A DNA stretch of 64,000 nt from positions 1 to 64,000 of the forward strand of contig AOLX01000006.1 in assembly GCA_000336895.1 (NCBI GenBank), read 5' to 3'. The stretch's first letter is position 1, and each line of letters begins with the position of its first letter. Positions 47,663 through 56,873 of the stretch are shown piece after piece. A model generated the notes under the pieces. That model was not told where the DNA came from. It did no database searches and saw only the letters and a program-made list of their open reading frames with translations. A program made the translations under genes and the position numbers. Origin of the DNA: Haloarcula argentinensis DSM 12282. GTDB lineage: Archaea > Halobacteriota > Halobacteria > Halobacteriales > Haloarculaceae.

Positions 47663-50334
47663 TGTCCAAAGAATCAGAGAAAGTAGATGGTACAAAAGAG
47701 CGTACAGAACTGCCGATTGAACGAGGTTTTCCTATCGAACATATTAACGATATTGCAGAGAAGGAGGGGCGAGCTAAGCAGCACTATCGACCGACATCTA
47801 CTTTACACAAGTGGTGGGCCCGTAGATTGGGGTGTGTCTTCCGTTCTATTTGCTTGTATACTCTAGTTAATGAAAAATCAGACGTCGAGGTATATGAACC
47901 GGGAACGGAAAATCAAACGCTATCTGATTACACCGAGATAGATAATGATGTTGAAGATTTGATTGATTCCGTTGATATAAGTGACCCTGATGGACTTTGG
48001 GAATTGTATTCGAAGGATGTTCGAGTTGATGATACTAAGATACTTGACCCATTTGCAGGTGGAGGTACATCATTAGTTGAATCATCTCGGTTTGGTACTG
48101 AATCAGTCGGGCGTGATCTAAATCCTGTTGCTTGGTTCATCACGAAGAAAACAATGGATGCTGGTTCAACTAGTGTCGATGAAATCGAGTCTATGTTTAA
48201 CAATCTCCGTGACTCGGTAGGTGAACAAATTCTTGATTATTATAGAACTCCCTGTCCAAACCATTCGGATCACAAGGCAGATGTGATGTACAATTTTTGG
48301 GTTAAAGAATTAAATTGTACTTCTTGTGAAGCCACTGTTCCCTTGTACCGAGACTTTAGAATAGCAAAAGGGAGATATGAGAATGATGGGAAACACAATG
48401 TTCTTTGTCCAAGCTGTGAGTCAATTCAACTTGTAGATGATTGGCAAGATGAGTGTGTGTGTAACGATTGTGGATTTAATTTCAATCCTTCTGAAGGAAA
48501 CGTCGATTATGGCGATTATATCTGCCATGAGTGTGGACAAAAATATTCTGTAATTGATGGGATCCAAGAACAAGATGGCTTCAATCTTCGGTTATATGCT
48601 ATAGAGTATCATTGTCCGACTTGTGAAGAGAAGGGCGCTCAAAGAAGTGAAGTGAAAGGTTATAAACAGGTAGTAGAAGAGGACCGAGAAATATTTGAGG
48701 AAGCCAAAAATGAATGGGAGAACTCACCTGAACTTGAAAAGTACGTCCCGAACAAGCCCATTCGACCAGGCTGGTCTACAATGGCATACGAATTTGAAGG
48801 GTCCATGTCAGGGAACGGAAATTTACCACGACATGGGTATGAAGATTGGACAGATCTGTTTAATGAGCGTCAGCTACTTTCCCTATCAAAGCTCTTGAAG
48901 GAGATCGATGAGATTGAAGATGATAATCTAAGAGAGATGTTTACCCTTTGTGTGACTAATAGTCTCCGTACAAACTGTATGATGGTGTCTTATGATGCAA
49001 ACCGTAATGGCATGAGTAATCTATTCCGCACGAATCGATTGAACCCACCTCTGTATCCAACTGAAGGTAATGTTTGGGGAGCTAAATATGGAAGAGGTAC
49101 ATTTGAATCCTCATTTAGTATGTTAAAATCTGCTGTTGAGTATGCTAAAGCGCCAACTGAACGATATGTCGTGGACGGTGAAACAAAGAAAACAGAGCCG
49201 TTTTCGAAGCCAATAGGTGAAAATAGTAGAGTAGAACAAGGTGATGTACGCAATCTATCTGAAACGAATGAGTATGACTTCGTCATCTCTGATCCGCCGT
49301 ATTATAACAATGTCCTCTACTCAGAACTCTCTGACTTCTTTTATGTTTGGCTAAAGCCTATGCTGGAAAATGATTATGACTTCTTTGAGAAAGAACACAC
49401 CCCAAGATCTGATAGCATCGTAGTTAATCCTGCATCAGATAAAGGGGACAAAGAATTTGAATCTGAATTGGAACAAGCTTTCTCAAGAATACAAGAAGCT
49501 TTGAAAAAAGATGGAGCATTAGTATTTACTTATCATCATAGCAGCTCCGAGTCATGGGGTGAATTACTAGAGTCTCTATGTAATGTTGGATTCGAAATAA
49601 CAGCAACCTACCCAATATCTGCTGATATTAACAAGTTTATGGAAGGAGAGATGGTTTCTTTTGACATTATAGTCGTTGCTCGTCCCTCGGCAAATAGGAC
49701 TAGCACAAGTTGGAATTCACTCCGGCGACGTATATATAAAACAGCCCGACACACACGCCGCGAGCTTGAGCAAAATCGAGAACTCTCACGAGGTGATATT
49801 GGGGTAATTGAAATGGGTGAGTGCTATCGTGAATATTCCAAGCACCACGGGAAGGTCCAGCGAGACGGCGAAATCATGTCTGCCAAGGAGGTCGTCCAGG
49901 AGATCTACGGCATCATCCAGGAGGCCAGCGATATCGGCGTCGAGGACGTGTTCATCGACCTGCTGGACACGGCCAACGTCTCCTACGACGACGTGAACAA
50001 ACTCTCCCGAGGAACCAACGCCAACCCGGAGGACCTCAAGGAGATGCGCCTGTACAACCAGGACGACGGCTTCGAACTTGGGACGTGGGACAACGAAAAA
50101 CGTCAGGCGTACATCCAAGAGCGCGTCAACGGCGACAGCGACGACCACCTCTCGAACCTCGATAAACTCCAGTTCCTCCGCTACCGCTACGAGAAGGGCC
50201 AGGCCGTCCAGAACTACGTCGAGAAGTGGGACGTCGACGACGACATGCGCGAGCTCGCCGGTCGACTCGCCGACGTGACTGGCGATGACACCTACACGCG
50301 CGTGCTCGGAGATCGGGACATCACGAGCTACTGA
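47662..50334 (+). CDS. DUF1156-type adenine-specific DNA methyltransferase
   Basis: 890 residues. The N-terminus ERGFPIEHINDIAEKEGRAKQHYRPTSTLHKWWARRLGCVFRSI is the DUF1156 signature. DPFAGGGTS (about 129-137) binds SAM. Several CxxC pairs (CTSC, CPSC, CNDC, CHEC, CPTC, about 215-330) form zinc ribbons, and SDPPYYNNVLYSELSDFFYVWL (about 542) is the catalytic motif IV. It should methylate adenine to mark self DNA. The gene is AT-rich up to about 49.83 kb, then changes to GC-rich codons for the last about 170 residues, suggesting a recombined gene. Confidence 0.85.
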   Translation: MSKESEKVDGTKERTELPIERGFPIEHINDIAEKEGRAKQHYRPTSTLHKWWARRLGCVFRSICLYTLVNEKSDVEVYEPGTENQTLSDYTEIDNDVEDLIDSVDISDPDGLWELYSKDVRVDDTKILDPFAGGGTSLVESSRFGTESVGRDLNPVAWFITKKTMDAGSTSVDEIESMFNNLRDSVGEQILDYYRTPCPNHSDHKADVMYNFWVKELNCTSCEATVPLYRDFRIAKGRYENDGKHNVLCPSCESIQLVDDWQDECVCNDCGFNFNPSEGNVDYGDYICHECGQKYSVIDGIQEQDGFNLRLYAIEYHCPTCEEKGAQRSEVKGYKQVVEEDREIFEEAKNEWENSPELEKYVPNKPIRPGWSTMAYEFEGSMSGNGNLPRHGYEDWTDLFNERQLLSLSKLLKEIDEIEDDNLREMFTLCVTNSLRTNCMMVSYDANRNGMSNLFRTNRLNPPLYPTEGNVWGAKYGRGTFESSFSMLKSAVEYAKAPTERYVVDGETKKTEPFSKPIGENSRVEQGDVRNLSETNEYDFVISDPPYYNNVLYSELSDFFYVWLKPMLENDYDFFEKEHTPRSDSIVVNPASDKGDKEFESELEQAFSRIQEALKKDGALVFTYHHSSSESWGELLESLCNVGFEITATYPISADINKFMEGEMVSFDIIVVARPSANRTSTSWNSLRRRIYKTARHTRRELEQNRELSRGDIGVIEMGECYREYSKHHGKVQRDGEIMSAKEVVQEIYGIIQEASDIGVEDVFIDLLDTANVSYDDVNKLSRGTNANPEDLKEMRLYNQDDGFELGTWDNEKRQAYIQERVNGDSDDHLSNLDKLQFLRYRYEKGQAVQNYVEKWDVDDDMRELAGRLADVTGDDTYTRVLGDRDITSY

Positions 50335-50391
50335 TTGGACGCTCACCTACATTCTTCCGCTTCACAACTGCGATAGGACCGATGGCCTACG

Positions 50392-51264
50392 GTGGGTGGC
50401 ACAATCAGCAAACGGAACGCTCAAGGAACAATAAGGAGTGATTTCGAGTCATCTGTGCGTCCATTTCGTGCCGGCGAAGCTGCCTACGAGCGATCCATCG
50501 CAATCGATGCGAGCACCATCGGCGATATCACTATCACTGTTGCCGTGAGTGCGGAACGTACTGATGAGTTGGCTATTCTGGACAGTATCTACGCTGCGGC
50601 CGAAGGATACCCGTTCTTCCCGTTTCGGGACAAATCGCACGACTTGACGTACGAAGACAGCGTTGAGTTCTTCGAAACGGTCGTTCGGGAGAATAGTCAG
50701 TATCTGAAAGCAACTGCTCATCTCGGTCAAGACGGGTCTGATTCAGAGCGTGTCGAAGCTGTCCAGTCTGCAGTTCTCGCTGAACAGGTGGGAGTCGAAG
50801 ATACGCTTATACTCCTCGACGGTAACGAGGACAAAGCAGAGCGGTTTGGGCGCGCAATGATTGGGATTACAGATAGGTGCCCACCGATGGCGACCTGTAT
50901 CCAGTCGGAACTATACTATCCAACATCTCTTCTCGCCGACCTTTGTGCGAGTCATCTTGCATACCAAATCGACCATCCTCGCCACTGTTCTGAGGTGACA
51001 CCGACCGCCCCAGTAACCAAAGAGGAATTCAACCATCTCTGGGGACCGGCATACAACAAGATCGTGAACTCCTCCACTCCCGTATCCACGGAAGCAATTG
51101 AGCAACGAAGGGCAGAAACCGTCCCAACGCGGATGAACTGTTGGTTCGAGGGTGTGATGGGCGGCGGTGAACCAGTTCAGTTCGAATCCTCTGTCCGGCC
51201 AATTGTACAGTATGCTCGGAGAGAAGGCTATGAAGATCTCGCTACCCGTCTTTCTGAGGTGTAG
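50392..51264 (+). CDS. Unknown defence-island protein, possible RNase H-like fold
   Basis: 290 residues from a GTG at 50392; the start is uncertain because an ATG 11 bp upstream is in another frame with a stop at 50440. The pattern ERSIAIDASTIGDITITVAVSAERTDELAILDSIYAAAEG resembles an RNase H-type first strand with Asp, and DTLILLDGNEDKAERFGRAM plus a later SLLADLCASHLAYQI could supply further acidic residues. This is a pattern guess. It follows the methylase by 57 bp and is co-oriented, so it is probably a fourth component of the system. Confidence 0.5.
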   Translation: MGGTISKRNAQGTIRSDFESSVRPFRAGEAAYERSIAIDASTIGDITITVAVSAERTDELAILDSIYAAAEGYPFFPFRDKSHDLTYEDSVEFFETVVRENSQYLKATAHLGQDGSDSERVEAVQSAVLAEQVGVEDTLILLDGNEDKAERFGRAMIGITDRCPPMATCIQSELYYPTSLLADLCASHLAYQIDHPRHCSEVTPTAPVTKEEFNHLWGPAYNKIVNSSTPVSTEAIEQRRAETVPTRMNCWFEGVMGGGEPVQFESSVRPIVQYARREGYEDLATRLSEV

Positions 51265-51516
51265 AAGTCAGATGCGTTTCCTGTGCCCACGTCCGTCTTC
51301 GACGCCTATTGGCTTGCGCCGCCAGGCTTGCGGGCCATGGTCACACAGGCTCCACGCAGCACCTTTGCGCTCATACAAATATACCGTACGACAGCATATA
51401 GAACTTTGCATCGCTACCGGTAGAGAGACTGTAGACAAGGAATCCACGATTCATCAAGCCCGAACCGCCTGACAGCACAATTACTTAATGCGCTGCTGAG
51501 AGAGTCTAATTCAAGA
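51265..51516. other. Gap within the defence island
   Basis: About 250 bp without a gene of support. A TATA-like AATTACTTAATG lies about 20-30 bp before the next gene, so the following genes may have their own promoter. Confidence 0.35.
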
Positions 51517-51900
51517 ATGGCAGGTCCAGGCCAAATTCCCGGCCGCTACAATCTCATCATCGAGGGTGAGTACGATGCGTTTGACCACCAGATACCGGTC
51601 CAAGAATTCCTCCAGCGACTCAAAGACGACGATGTCCCCGATAAGGTGAGCGTCGTCGGCCTCGCAGACGCCTTCCGAAATGACGACCTCATTACGGACC
51701 TTGCCCGTGAGATGGATCGCCGAGCAAACGACCTTGAGTATCAGAGCCCCACTGTACAGTTCGTGGTCGACGGGTCGTTCCATCGAAGTGGGAAGACCTA
51801 CGACCTCCGAGACGGAGACGAGCTTCACTCACTGCAAGAAGTGTTCGGACCGCAACTGGAGCGAAAGGAAGACGGGGACTGGTTGGTTACGCCGTTCTGA
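51517..51900 (+). CDS. Small hypothetical protein of the defence island
   Basis: 127 residues, acidic. Sequence PGRYNLIIEGEYDAFDHQIPVQEFLQRLKDDDVPDKVSVVGLADAFRNDDLITDLAREMDRRANDL suggests an alpha/beta fold (strand-helix-strand), then VQFVVDGSFHRSGKTYDLRDGDELHSLQEVFG. No family is recognised. The stop is 2 bp before the next gene's GTG, so they are coupled. Confidence 0.55.
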   Translation: MAGPGQIPGRYNLIIEGEYDAFDHQIPVQEFLQRLKDDDVPDKVSVVGLADAFRNDDLITDLAREMDRRANDLEYQSPTVQFVVDGSFHRSGKTYDLRDGDELHSLQEVFGPQLERKEDGDWLVTPF

Positions 51901-51902
51901 TT

Positions 51903-52730
51903 GTGGCCCCTGACAACCACGAGAAGCGTATCGGCTCTGACGCAGTCGCTGTGGAGTCAATCATAGTTACGCTAGTCTCTGTGTTTGTTTTTGGACTTGG
52001 TACTGAATGGAATTATTATTGGATATTTCAGTTCGCCCTTGGATTAGTCCTTCTAATAATGTTACTTCGAGTGATGGCTAACAGAGCGACAGCCCCCGAT
52101 CTCGGAAAAATCAAACGTTCTGTTAGATGGAGCGCCAAGCTGCTACAAGTGGCTCTTATCGGAGCAATTGCGGCTATTAGTATCTATATTGAAGCAGCCT
52201 TTCAAATTCTGCAGCCAGTTGTTTCGTTTGTTGGCCTAAGTATCGGTGTCTCTCTCTTTTTTGTACTTCTCGATGAATTTATTTTGGGTGAATATGTAGA
52301 GACGTGGCGGAGAATTATTTATCAACAGACTGGCGAAAATCCAGTCGGTCGACTACTCCGGTCTACCGCGGATTACTGTCGTAATATGATTGAAGTAGTA
52401 ATGGATAAAGAGTCATCGCCTCGGCCGGAAAATACACTCAGAGGTATAGGACTCATAACGGTACTGGCGTCTCTATTTCTCCTCGTCAGCTTACCTGTTG
52501 GAATTCTAGTTACCGAGTTGTTCAATGACTTCGGAACCGCGATTTTAGTGATATTCTCGATAGTCCTTCACCGAGATTTGACTCGATACATATACATCAA
52601 CTATGGTGCAGCTACCTCATTTGAAGAATTAAAATGGGGCTTGAAATGGGAATTTGTCTGGATTATTTTCATTAGCGGTCTGGTTGCGGGTGTTCTCGGC
52701 TATATTCCAGCGACCGTTCTCTCACTATAA
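51903..52730 (+). CDS. Polytopic membrane protein of the defence island
   Basis: 275 residues from a GTG at 51903. About six hydrophobic helices: around residues 17-32, 40-58, 80-96, 105-125, 190-215 and 248-270, with short loops and a cytoplasmic-type basic stretch (ADYCRNMIEVVMDKE...). AT-rich codons contrast with the neighbouring gene. It is coupled to the small protein at 51517. A membrane effector or sensor would fit a defence island. No known family is recognised. Confidence 0.6.
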   Translation: MAPDNHEKRIGSDAVAVESIIVTLVSVFVFGLGTEWNYYWIFQFALGLVLLIMLLRVMANRATAPDLGKIKRSVRWSAKLLQVALIGAIAAISIYIEAAFQILQPVVSFVGLSIGVSLFFVLLDEFILGEYVETWRRIIYQQTGENPVGRLLRSTADYCRNMIEVVMDKESSPRPENTLRGIGLITVLASLFLLVSLPVGILVTELFNDFGTAILVIFSIVLHRDLTRYIYINYGAATSFEELKWGLKWEFVWIIFISGLVAGVLGYIPATVLSL

Positions 52731-52755
52731 CTGGTTAATGTACCATGATAAGAAA

Positions 52756-54513
52756 TTATAACAACTTGAATGGCCCTTCCTTCTCGACTTCACCCGAACC
52801 ATTCACTAAGAAATAAAGGTCGATCCACTCTTCTCCGTCTTCCCGACAGAATACAGGCACACAGGTCGTCGCGTGCTCATACCGGTCGGCGCACTTCAGC
52901 TCGATTTGCTCCCGCGTCCAGCCCCCCTCCTGCTCCAAGTCATACCGATTCCGAACGTCGTAGGAGTGTTCGTCGGCGGCGGCCTTGATCACACGGAGCG
53001 AGAAGTCCTTGGCGTCCTTGAACGTGAACGGCCCGCTCATCTGCTTCGCTTGGTGCAGATCTGATTCGTCGACGCCGTCAAGGCACAGTTCGTACTCTGC
53101 GACAACTCGGAATGCATCGAGCTCGGGAACATCCTCAGCAAGTACCTCGTGGAGATATCCGTGGACGACGCTGTCGTAGGCATCGAGAGAAAACTCAGTG
53201 GGTGAGAGTATCTGCAGTTCCGCGCCAGTCTGAACCACGCGACGGCGCTTCGGTTCCAACAGCGGACATAAGAATGCCAAGCGGTCGGCGTGGAGGAGGT
53301 ACGCATAGCTGAACAGCCGCGACCGCGACGTAGAGTCCTTCACCGGGTCATGTCCTTCCGCATAGTACTTCGAGTCAAGCACAGCAAGCGTCTCCTCGCC
53401 TTCCTGCAGCGCGTGGTCGGGCTGGTGAGAGACTTTCCCCTCGCCCTCAAAGGGATTGACTGACGGCGATCTGACCGGCGTCACGTCGTCGAGTTCATCG
53501 AGGTGGTCGTAGGACTTGATATTCGATAGTTCGCGCTCGATGACGACCTGCGAGTACTGCTCGAACAGTGATTCCATGTTGAGCACGTAGTCGACGACGA
53601 GTTCTCGCGGCCCGTCACGGAGCTGCTGGCCGAGCGACGACGACATGATGGCCTTGGCGACGTCGAACGCCTTTCGGTAGTACTGACGTTGCGTGGGCAG
53701 GTCGTGTAGGGAGAGTTGACGATACTCGTCCATCCGGTCCAGCCCGCTGCCAACGCCCATGCTCTCTAGGCGCTCCACTTCCCGGTGGACCTCGGAGAAG
53801 ATTCGATCATACGCCGGGTGGTCGTTCTCGGCGGCATTTTCCCGGAATAACCGTATGAGGGTCTTCCCGGCGTAGTGCAGCAGGGAGTTCGCGGCGTTGT
53901 CGTACTCCGTCTCGTTGCGTATCCAGTGTGGCTCCAGATTCCCTCGTGCGTGGTTCATCAACGTCTGCTCGACATCGATTTCCCCGCGACCGTCGAGGCT
54001 GTCGAGCCGCCGGATGATAAGGTCCCGAATGTAGCCGTTACGCTGTATTGTTTCCAGCCCGTCGAGGTAGTTGATCGCCAGCACAACGAACACGTCGTCA
54101 AGGTGGATGTCGTCCGAGAGGAAGTCCTGCAGCGGGATGCCGTGATATTCGATAGACCGATTCTGGTCATATACCGCCAGCAGCATATCGAAGATGTGCT
54201 CCCATTCGATCTTGGGATCGACTTGGATCTTCGACGTCGGTGTCAGGCTCACCACGCCAATGATGTCAGTCGCCTCGACATGGAGGACCTCGTCGTCCTC
54301 ACCGTCGACGGTGACCGTGACAACCTGATACTCTTTGTCGTCATCGAGTGTGGCTTGGCTCTTCGTGTAGACACCCGGACTCTCCCGCGTGAACGACGCA
54401 CGACGAAGCTGGTCAGTGATGGATGCCGGACACCCCTCTATCCGAATTTCGCCCCGCTCAGGGACGTTGAACGTGTCCTGATCGTACTGATACACTTCGT
54501 CGACGACACTCAT
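52756..54513 (-). CDS. mcrC: McrC-like subunit of a modification-dependent restriction system
   Basis: 585 residues. N-terminal domain beginning PERGEIRIEGCP, a long helical middle (about 150-330), then a PD-(D/E)XK nuclease region (KVSHQPDHALQEGEETLAVLDSKYYAEG, about 355-385, with D, D and K of the DSK motif). The C-terminal part (about 480-585) is an extra region with EWIDLYFLVNGSGEVEKEG. It partners with the McrB-type ATPase directly upstream on the same strand (4-nt overlap) and cuts modified DNA. Longer than typical McrC (about 350-450 residues). Confidence 0.8.
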   Translation of the reverse strand: MSVVDEVYQYDQDTFNVPERGEIRIEGCPASITDQLRRASFTRESPGVYTKSQATLDDDKEYQVVTVTVDGEDDEVLHVEATDIIGVVSLTPTSKIQVDPKIEWEHIFDMLLAVYDQNRSIEYHGIPLQDFLSDDIHLDDVFVVLAINYLDGLETIQRNGYIRDLIIRRLDSLDGRGEIDVEQTLMNHARGNLEPHWIRNETEYDNAANSLLHYAGKTLIRLFRENAAENDHPAYDRIFSEVHREVERLESMGVGSGLDRMDEYRQLSLHDLPTQRQYYRKAFDVAKAIMSSSLGQQLRDGPRELVVDYVLNMESLFEQYSQVVIERELSNIKSYDHLDELDDVTPVRSPSVNPFEGEGKVSHQPDHALQEGEETLAVLDSKYYAEGHDPVKDSTSRSRLFSYAYLLHADRLAFLCPLLEPKRRRVVQTGAELQILSPTEFSLDAYDSVVHGYLHEVLAEDVPELDAFRVVAEYELCLDGVDESDLHQAKQMSGPFTFKDAKDFSLRVIKAAADEHSYDVRNRYDLEQEGGWTREQIELKCADRYEHATTCVPVFCREDGEEWIDLYFLVNGSGEVEKEGPFKLL

Positions 54514-55745
54514 GAATCGTAAGAGCCCATCTGCCGCCGCTCTTGTTCGAGTTCCCGTTCGGCAAGTTCGGCTGCCGGCGAGAGGTCGAAGTCCTCGAAT
54601 TCTCCGTTCAGAGCACGATAATGTTCTGCGATACGCTCGACCTGCGGGAATGCTGCCGCGTTCAGGAGCCGCGGGACAATGTATGTCCGGAACGCCTGCC
54701 CAACAGCGTCGGTCTGATCATGCTCGTATTCTCCACCTTCCCGGCAGGCGACGCCGAGGAACACAGCGACGTCGCGGTAGTGCATCGGCCCGAATCGCAT
54801 GATCGAACCCTGTGAGGTCGATTCGTGACCGTGGTTGATACCCTTATAGTCACGCTCGAACAGGCGGAGGATGTCACTATCCTCTAAATCGGTCTGTTCG
54901 CTAACGTGCGTGGTAATCCAGTCCTTGAACAGCTGTCGGCGCTTGTCCTCCTCGTACTCGTCGAGTTCGATCATCGCAAACCGACGGGTGATGGCGTTAT
55001 CCAACTCGTTGACCGTCCGGTCGGACATATTCATCGTGCAGATGATGTTTACCCGCTCGTCAAGCTCGATGGTCTCGCCTTCGTCTGTCTCGAAAATCGT
55101 CTGGTGGGGATTCTCGATAGCAGTGTACAGCGGGCCGAAGATTTTGGAGATATCCGCCCGAGTGATCTCGTCCAGAATGACGCCATACTCGACGTTGAAT
55201 TTCCGAGCACGCTGGACGGCTTCCGAGACGCAGCCGAGTTTGGTCCGATAGCTCAGTGAGTCACCCGTGTAATCAGGACTGATGCCTCCTATGATGTCCG
55301 ACGGCGTCCACGATGGAGTGGCCGTGTGGAGCGCGTAACCGATGCCAGTCTCGCGCGCGAGCTGCTTGGCGAACGTCGTCTTGCCTGTCCCCGTTGGGCC
55401 ATAGAGAACGACTGGCTTCCCTGCTTCAAGGGCCACTTTCGCGTTCCGCATCACATCTTTCGGGACAAGAATGTCTTCCGGGGTTTCGTCACCACGGAGG
55501 CTAACCACACGCTTGAGACGATCAGAAGCAATTGGGGACTGTAGAACTGCGCGCCGTACTGCTCCGAGCCCTCGCTGCCCGTCGTGACGGGTATCCAGTT
55601 TCTCTTTCTCGATAAGATATTCGAGAACATCCTCGCTCTCTGCGTTCTTGATAGCGTTGACGACTTCGTCTTCGACACGCCGGAGAATATCGATTTCCTC
55701 CTTCGCGTCGTCAAGTGAGTAGGTATCGTTGGAGGTTGTAGCCAT
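54510..55745 (-). CDS. mcrB: McrB-like AAA+ NTPase
   Basis: 411 residues. After a helical N-terminus of about 100 residues comes Walker A YGPTGTGKTTF (115-125), Walker B VILDEITRAD (about 187-196), and the McrB-type motif TMNMSDRTVNELDNAITRRFAMIEL (about 236-260) with sensor and arginine finger. It powers McrC translocation. It lacks a recognisable modified-base-binding N-terminal domain, so targeting may come from elsewhere, for example McrC or an added subunit. Overlap of 4 nt with mcrC shows co-translation. Confidence 0.8.
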   Translation of the reverse strand: MATTSNDTYSLDDAKEEIDILRRVEDEVVNAIKNAESEDVLEYLIEKEKLDTRHDGQRGLGAVRRAVLQSPIASDRLKRVVSLRGDETPEDILVPKDVMRNAKVALEAGKPVVLYGPTGTGKTTFAKQLARETGIGYALHTATPSWTPSDIIGGISPDYTGDSLSYRTKLGCVSEAVQRARKFNVEYGVILDEITRADISKIFGPLYTAIENPHQTIFETDEGETIELDERVNIICTMNMSDRTVNELDNAITRRFAMIELDEYEEDKRRQLFKDWITTHVSEQTDLEDSDILRLFERDYKGINHGHESTSQGSIMRFGPMHYRDVAVFLGVACREGGEYEHDQTDAVGQAFRTYIVPRLLNAAAFPQVERIAEHYRALNGEFEDFDLSPAAELAERELEQERRQMGSYDS

Positions 55746-55917
55746 TTACAAACACACGTTGATGAAAGTATATAAATCCCACATGACTGCGAAATGGTGA
55801 ACTGGTCGTGCTTATCCCTGTAATCAAAGCTGTCTATGCAGGTAGAACAGAAAACTCGATAAAAAGTTCAGATAGCTCCTGCAAAAGTGAGTAGAATAAT
55901 TACTCGATTGCTACCTA
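55746..55917. other. Spacer upstream of mcrB
   Basis: AT-rich. TATAAATCC (55770-55778) lies just upstream of the mcrB start on the minus strand read as GGATTTATATACT, a good TATA candidate about 25-30 bp before the ATG at 55745. Confidence 0.4.
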
Positions 55918-56820
55918 TTATATATCAATCCCGCTCATAATTTGCTTCGAGGATAGATCTGAAAGGTCGATGACTGTAGAAAGTTCTTTGACCACTTCTT
56001 TAGCGACAGATTGCAGTTCGATTTCGGGTACAATAATCTGGTAACGATTTTTGACGAACGCATGAAACTCCTCTACCTCTTGTTGTACAGTCTCAATAAG
56101 ATCATCTACTCCGTCGTCAGAATTGTCCTGCAAGATTTGTACACTCTTGACAGTTACCTGTGCAAGGTACGAAGCAAACTGATCCGCGCTACGAAGTGCT
56201 TCTTTGGTAAATCCTCGAATCGCATAATGTACTTCGCTCAGTGTGAGTCTATAGAGAAGTTTCGACGTAGATCGCAACCGATAGAGGTAGTGATTGTTGA
56301 GATACCGCGTTCCTTTCCAAGCGGTCTTGTAATTGAGTGGGGTAGTGAATAAGAAACACTCTACAACAAATAGACCGATTGCTCTGTAGAAAATACCGAA
56401 CTGTTCCTCTTTCACTGCTTGCAGTGACTCTGCCCTCTTCGAAGCGTCCCGCAAGGTATCCGCAGCTTCTACTAGATTCCACCCAGCAATCGCCACGGCT
56501 ACAACCGAACTGGCTGTCGCCGCGGTACTCGCCATCCGGGCAAACTTCCCATGTCCGAGATTAATTCCAAGGTCATCCTCAAGTACCTCAGTGAGCTTCC
56601 GAAGCCGACGTAGTGTTGTGGTATCGATCTCTTGCTCTGCTCGGATTAATATACGATCACCTTCTGCGAGACTTAACTCCAAGCTGCTATCGTGTACCTC
56701 AGACAGGGCACCGGCCAAATCAAGCGCTGGTCTTCGCGTTTCGACTCTCGCATGGCGGTACAATCCGCCATCGAGATGGCTTACCGCTAAATTAACACGG
56801 TCAGTATCCAATTCGCCCAC
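55918..56820 (-). CDS. Hypothetical protein with central hydrophobic segments
   Basis: 300 residues. The N-terminal half is acidic (LSEVHDSSLELSLAEGDRILIRAEQEIDTTTLRRLRKLTEVLEDDL). Two hydrophobic stretches follow (TAATASSVVAVAIAGWNLV and IGLFVVECFLFTTPL), then a basic region (YLYRLRSTSKLLYRLTLSEVHYAIRGF) and a helical C-terminus. Probably an inner membrane or membrane-attached protein. It is divergent from the Tat-exported protein gene at 56874, with which it may form a pair. No family is recognised. Confidence 0.5.
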   Translation of the reverse strand: MGELDTDRVNLAVSHLDGGLYRHARVETRRPALDLAGALSEVHDSSLELSLAEGDRILIRAEQEIDTTTLRRLRKLTEVLEDDLGINLGHGKFARMASTAATASSVVAVAIAGWNLVEAADTLRDASKRAESLQAVKEEQFGIFYRAIGLFVVECFLFTTPLNYKTAWKGTRYLNNHYLYRLRSTSKLLYRLTLSEVHYAIRGFTKEALRSADQFASYLAQVTVKSVQILQDNSDDGVDDLIETVQQEVEEFHAFVKNRYQIIVPEIELQSVAKEVVKELSTVIDLSDLSSKQIMSGIDI

Positions 56821-56840
56821 AGTCTGCTAGATAGTGGAAA

Positions 56841-56850
56841 TGTATTTAAT
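56841..56850 (+). promoter_or_regulatory. TATA box in the divergent intergenic region
   Basis: TGTATTTAAT lies about 28 bp before the ATG at 56874, giving a leaderless or nearly leaderless message. It sits in the 53-bp gap between two divergent genes. Confidence 0.45.
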
Positions 56851-56873
56851 ACTTGTCGGTGAAAATAAATGCA

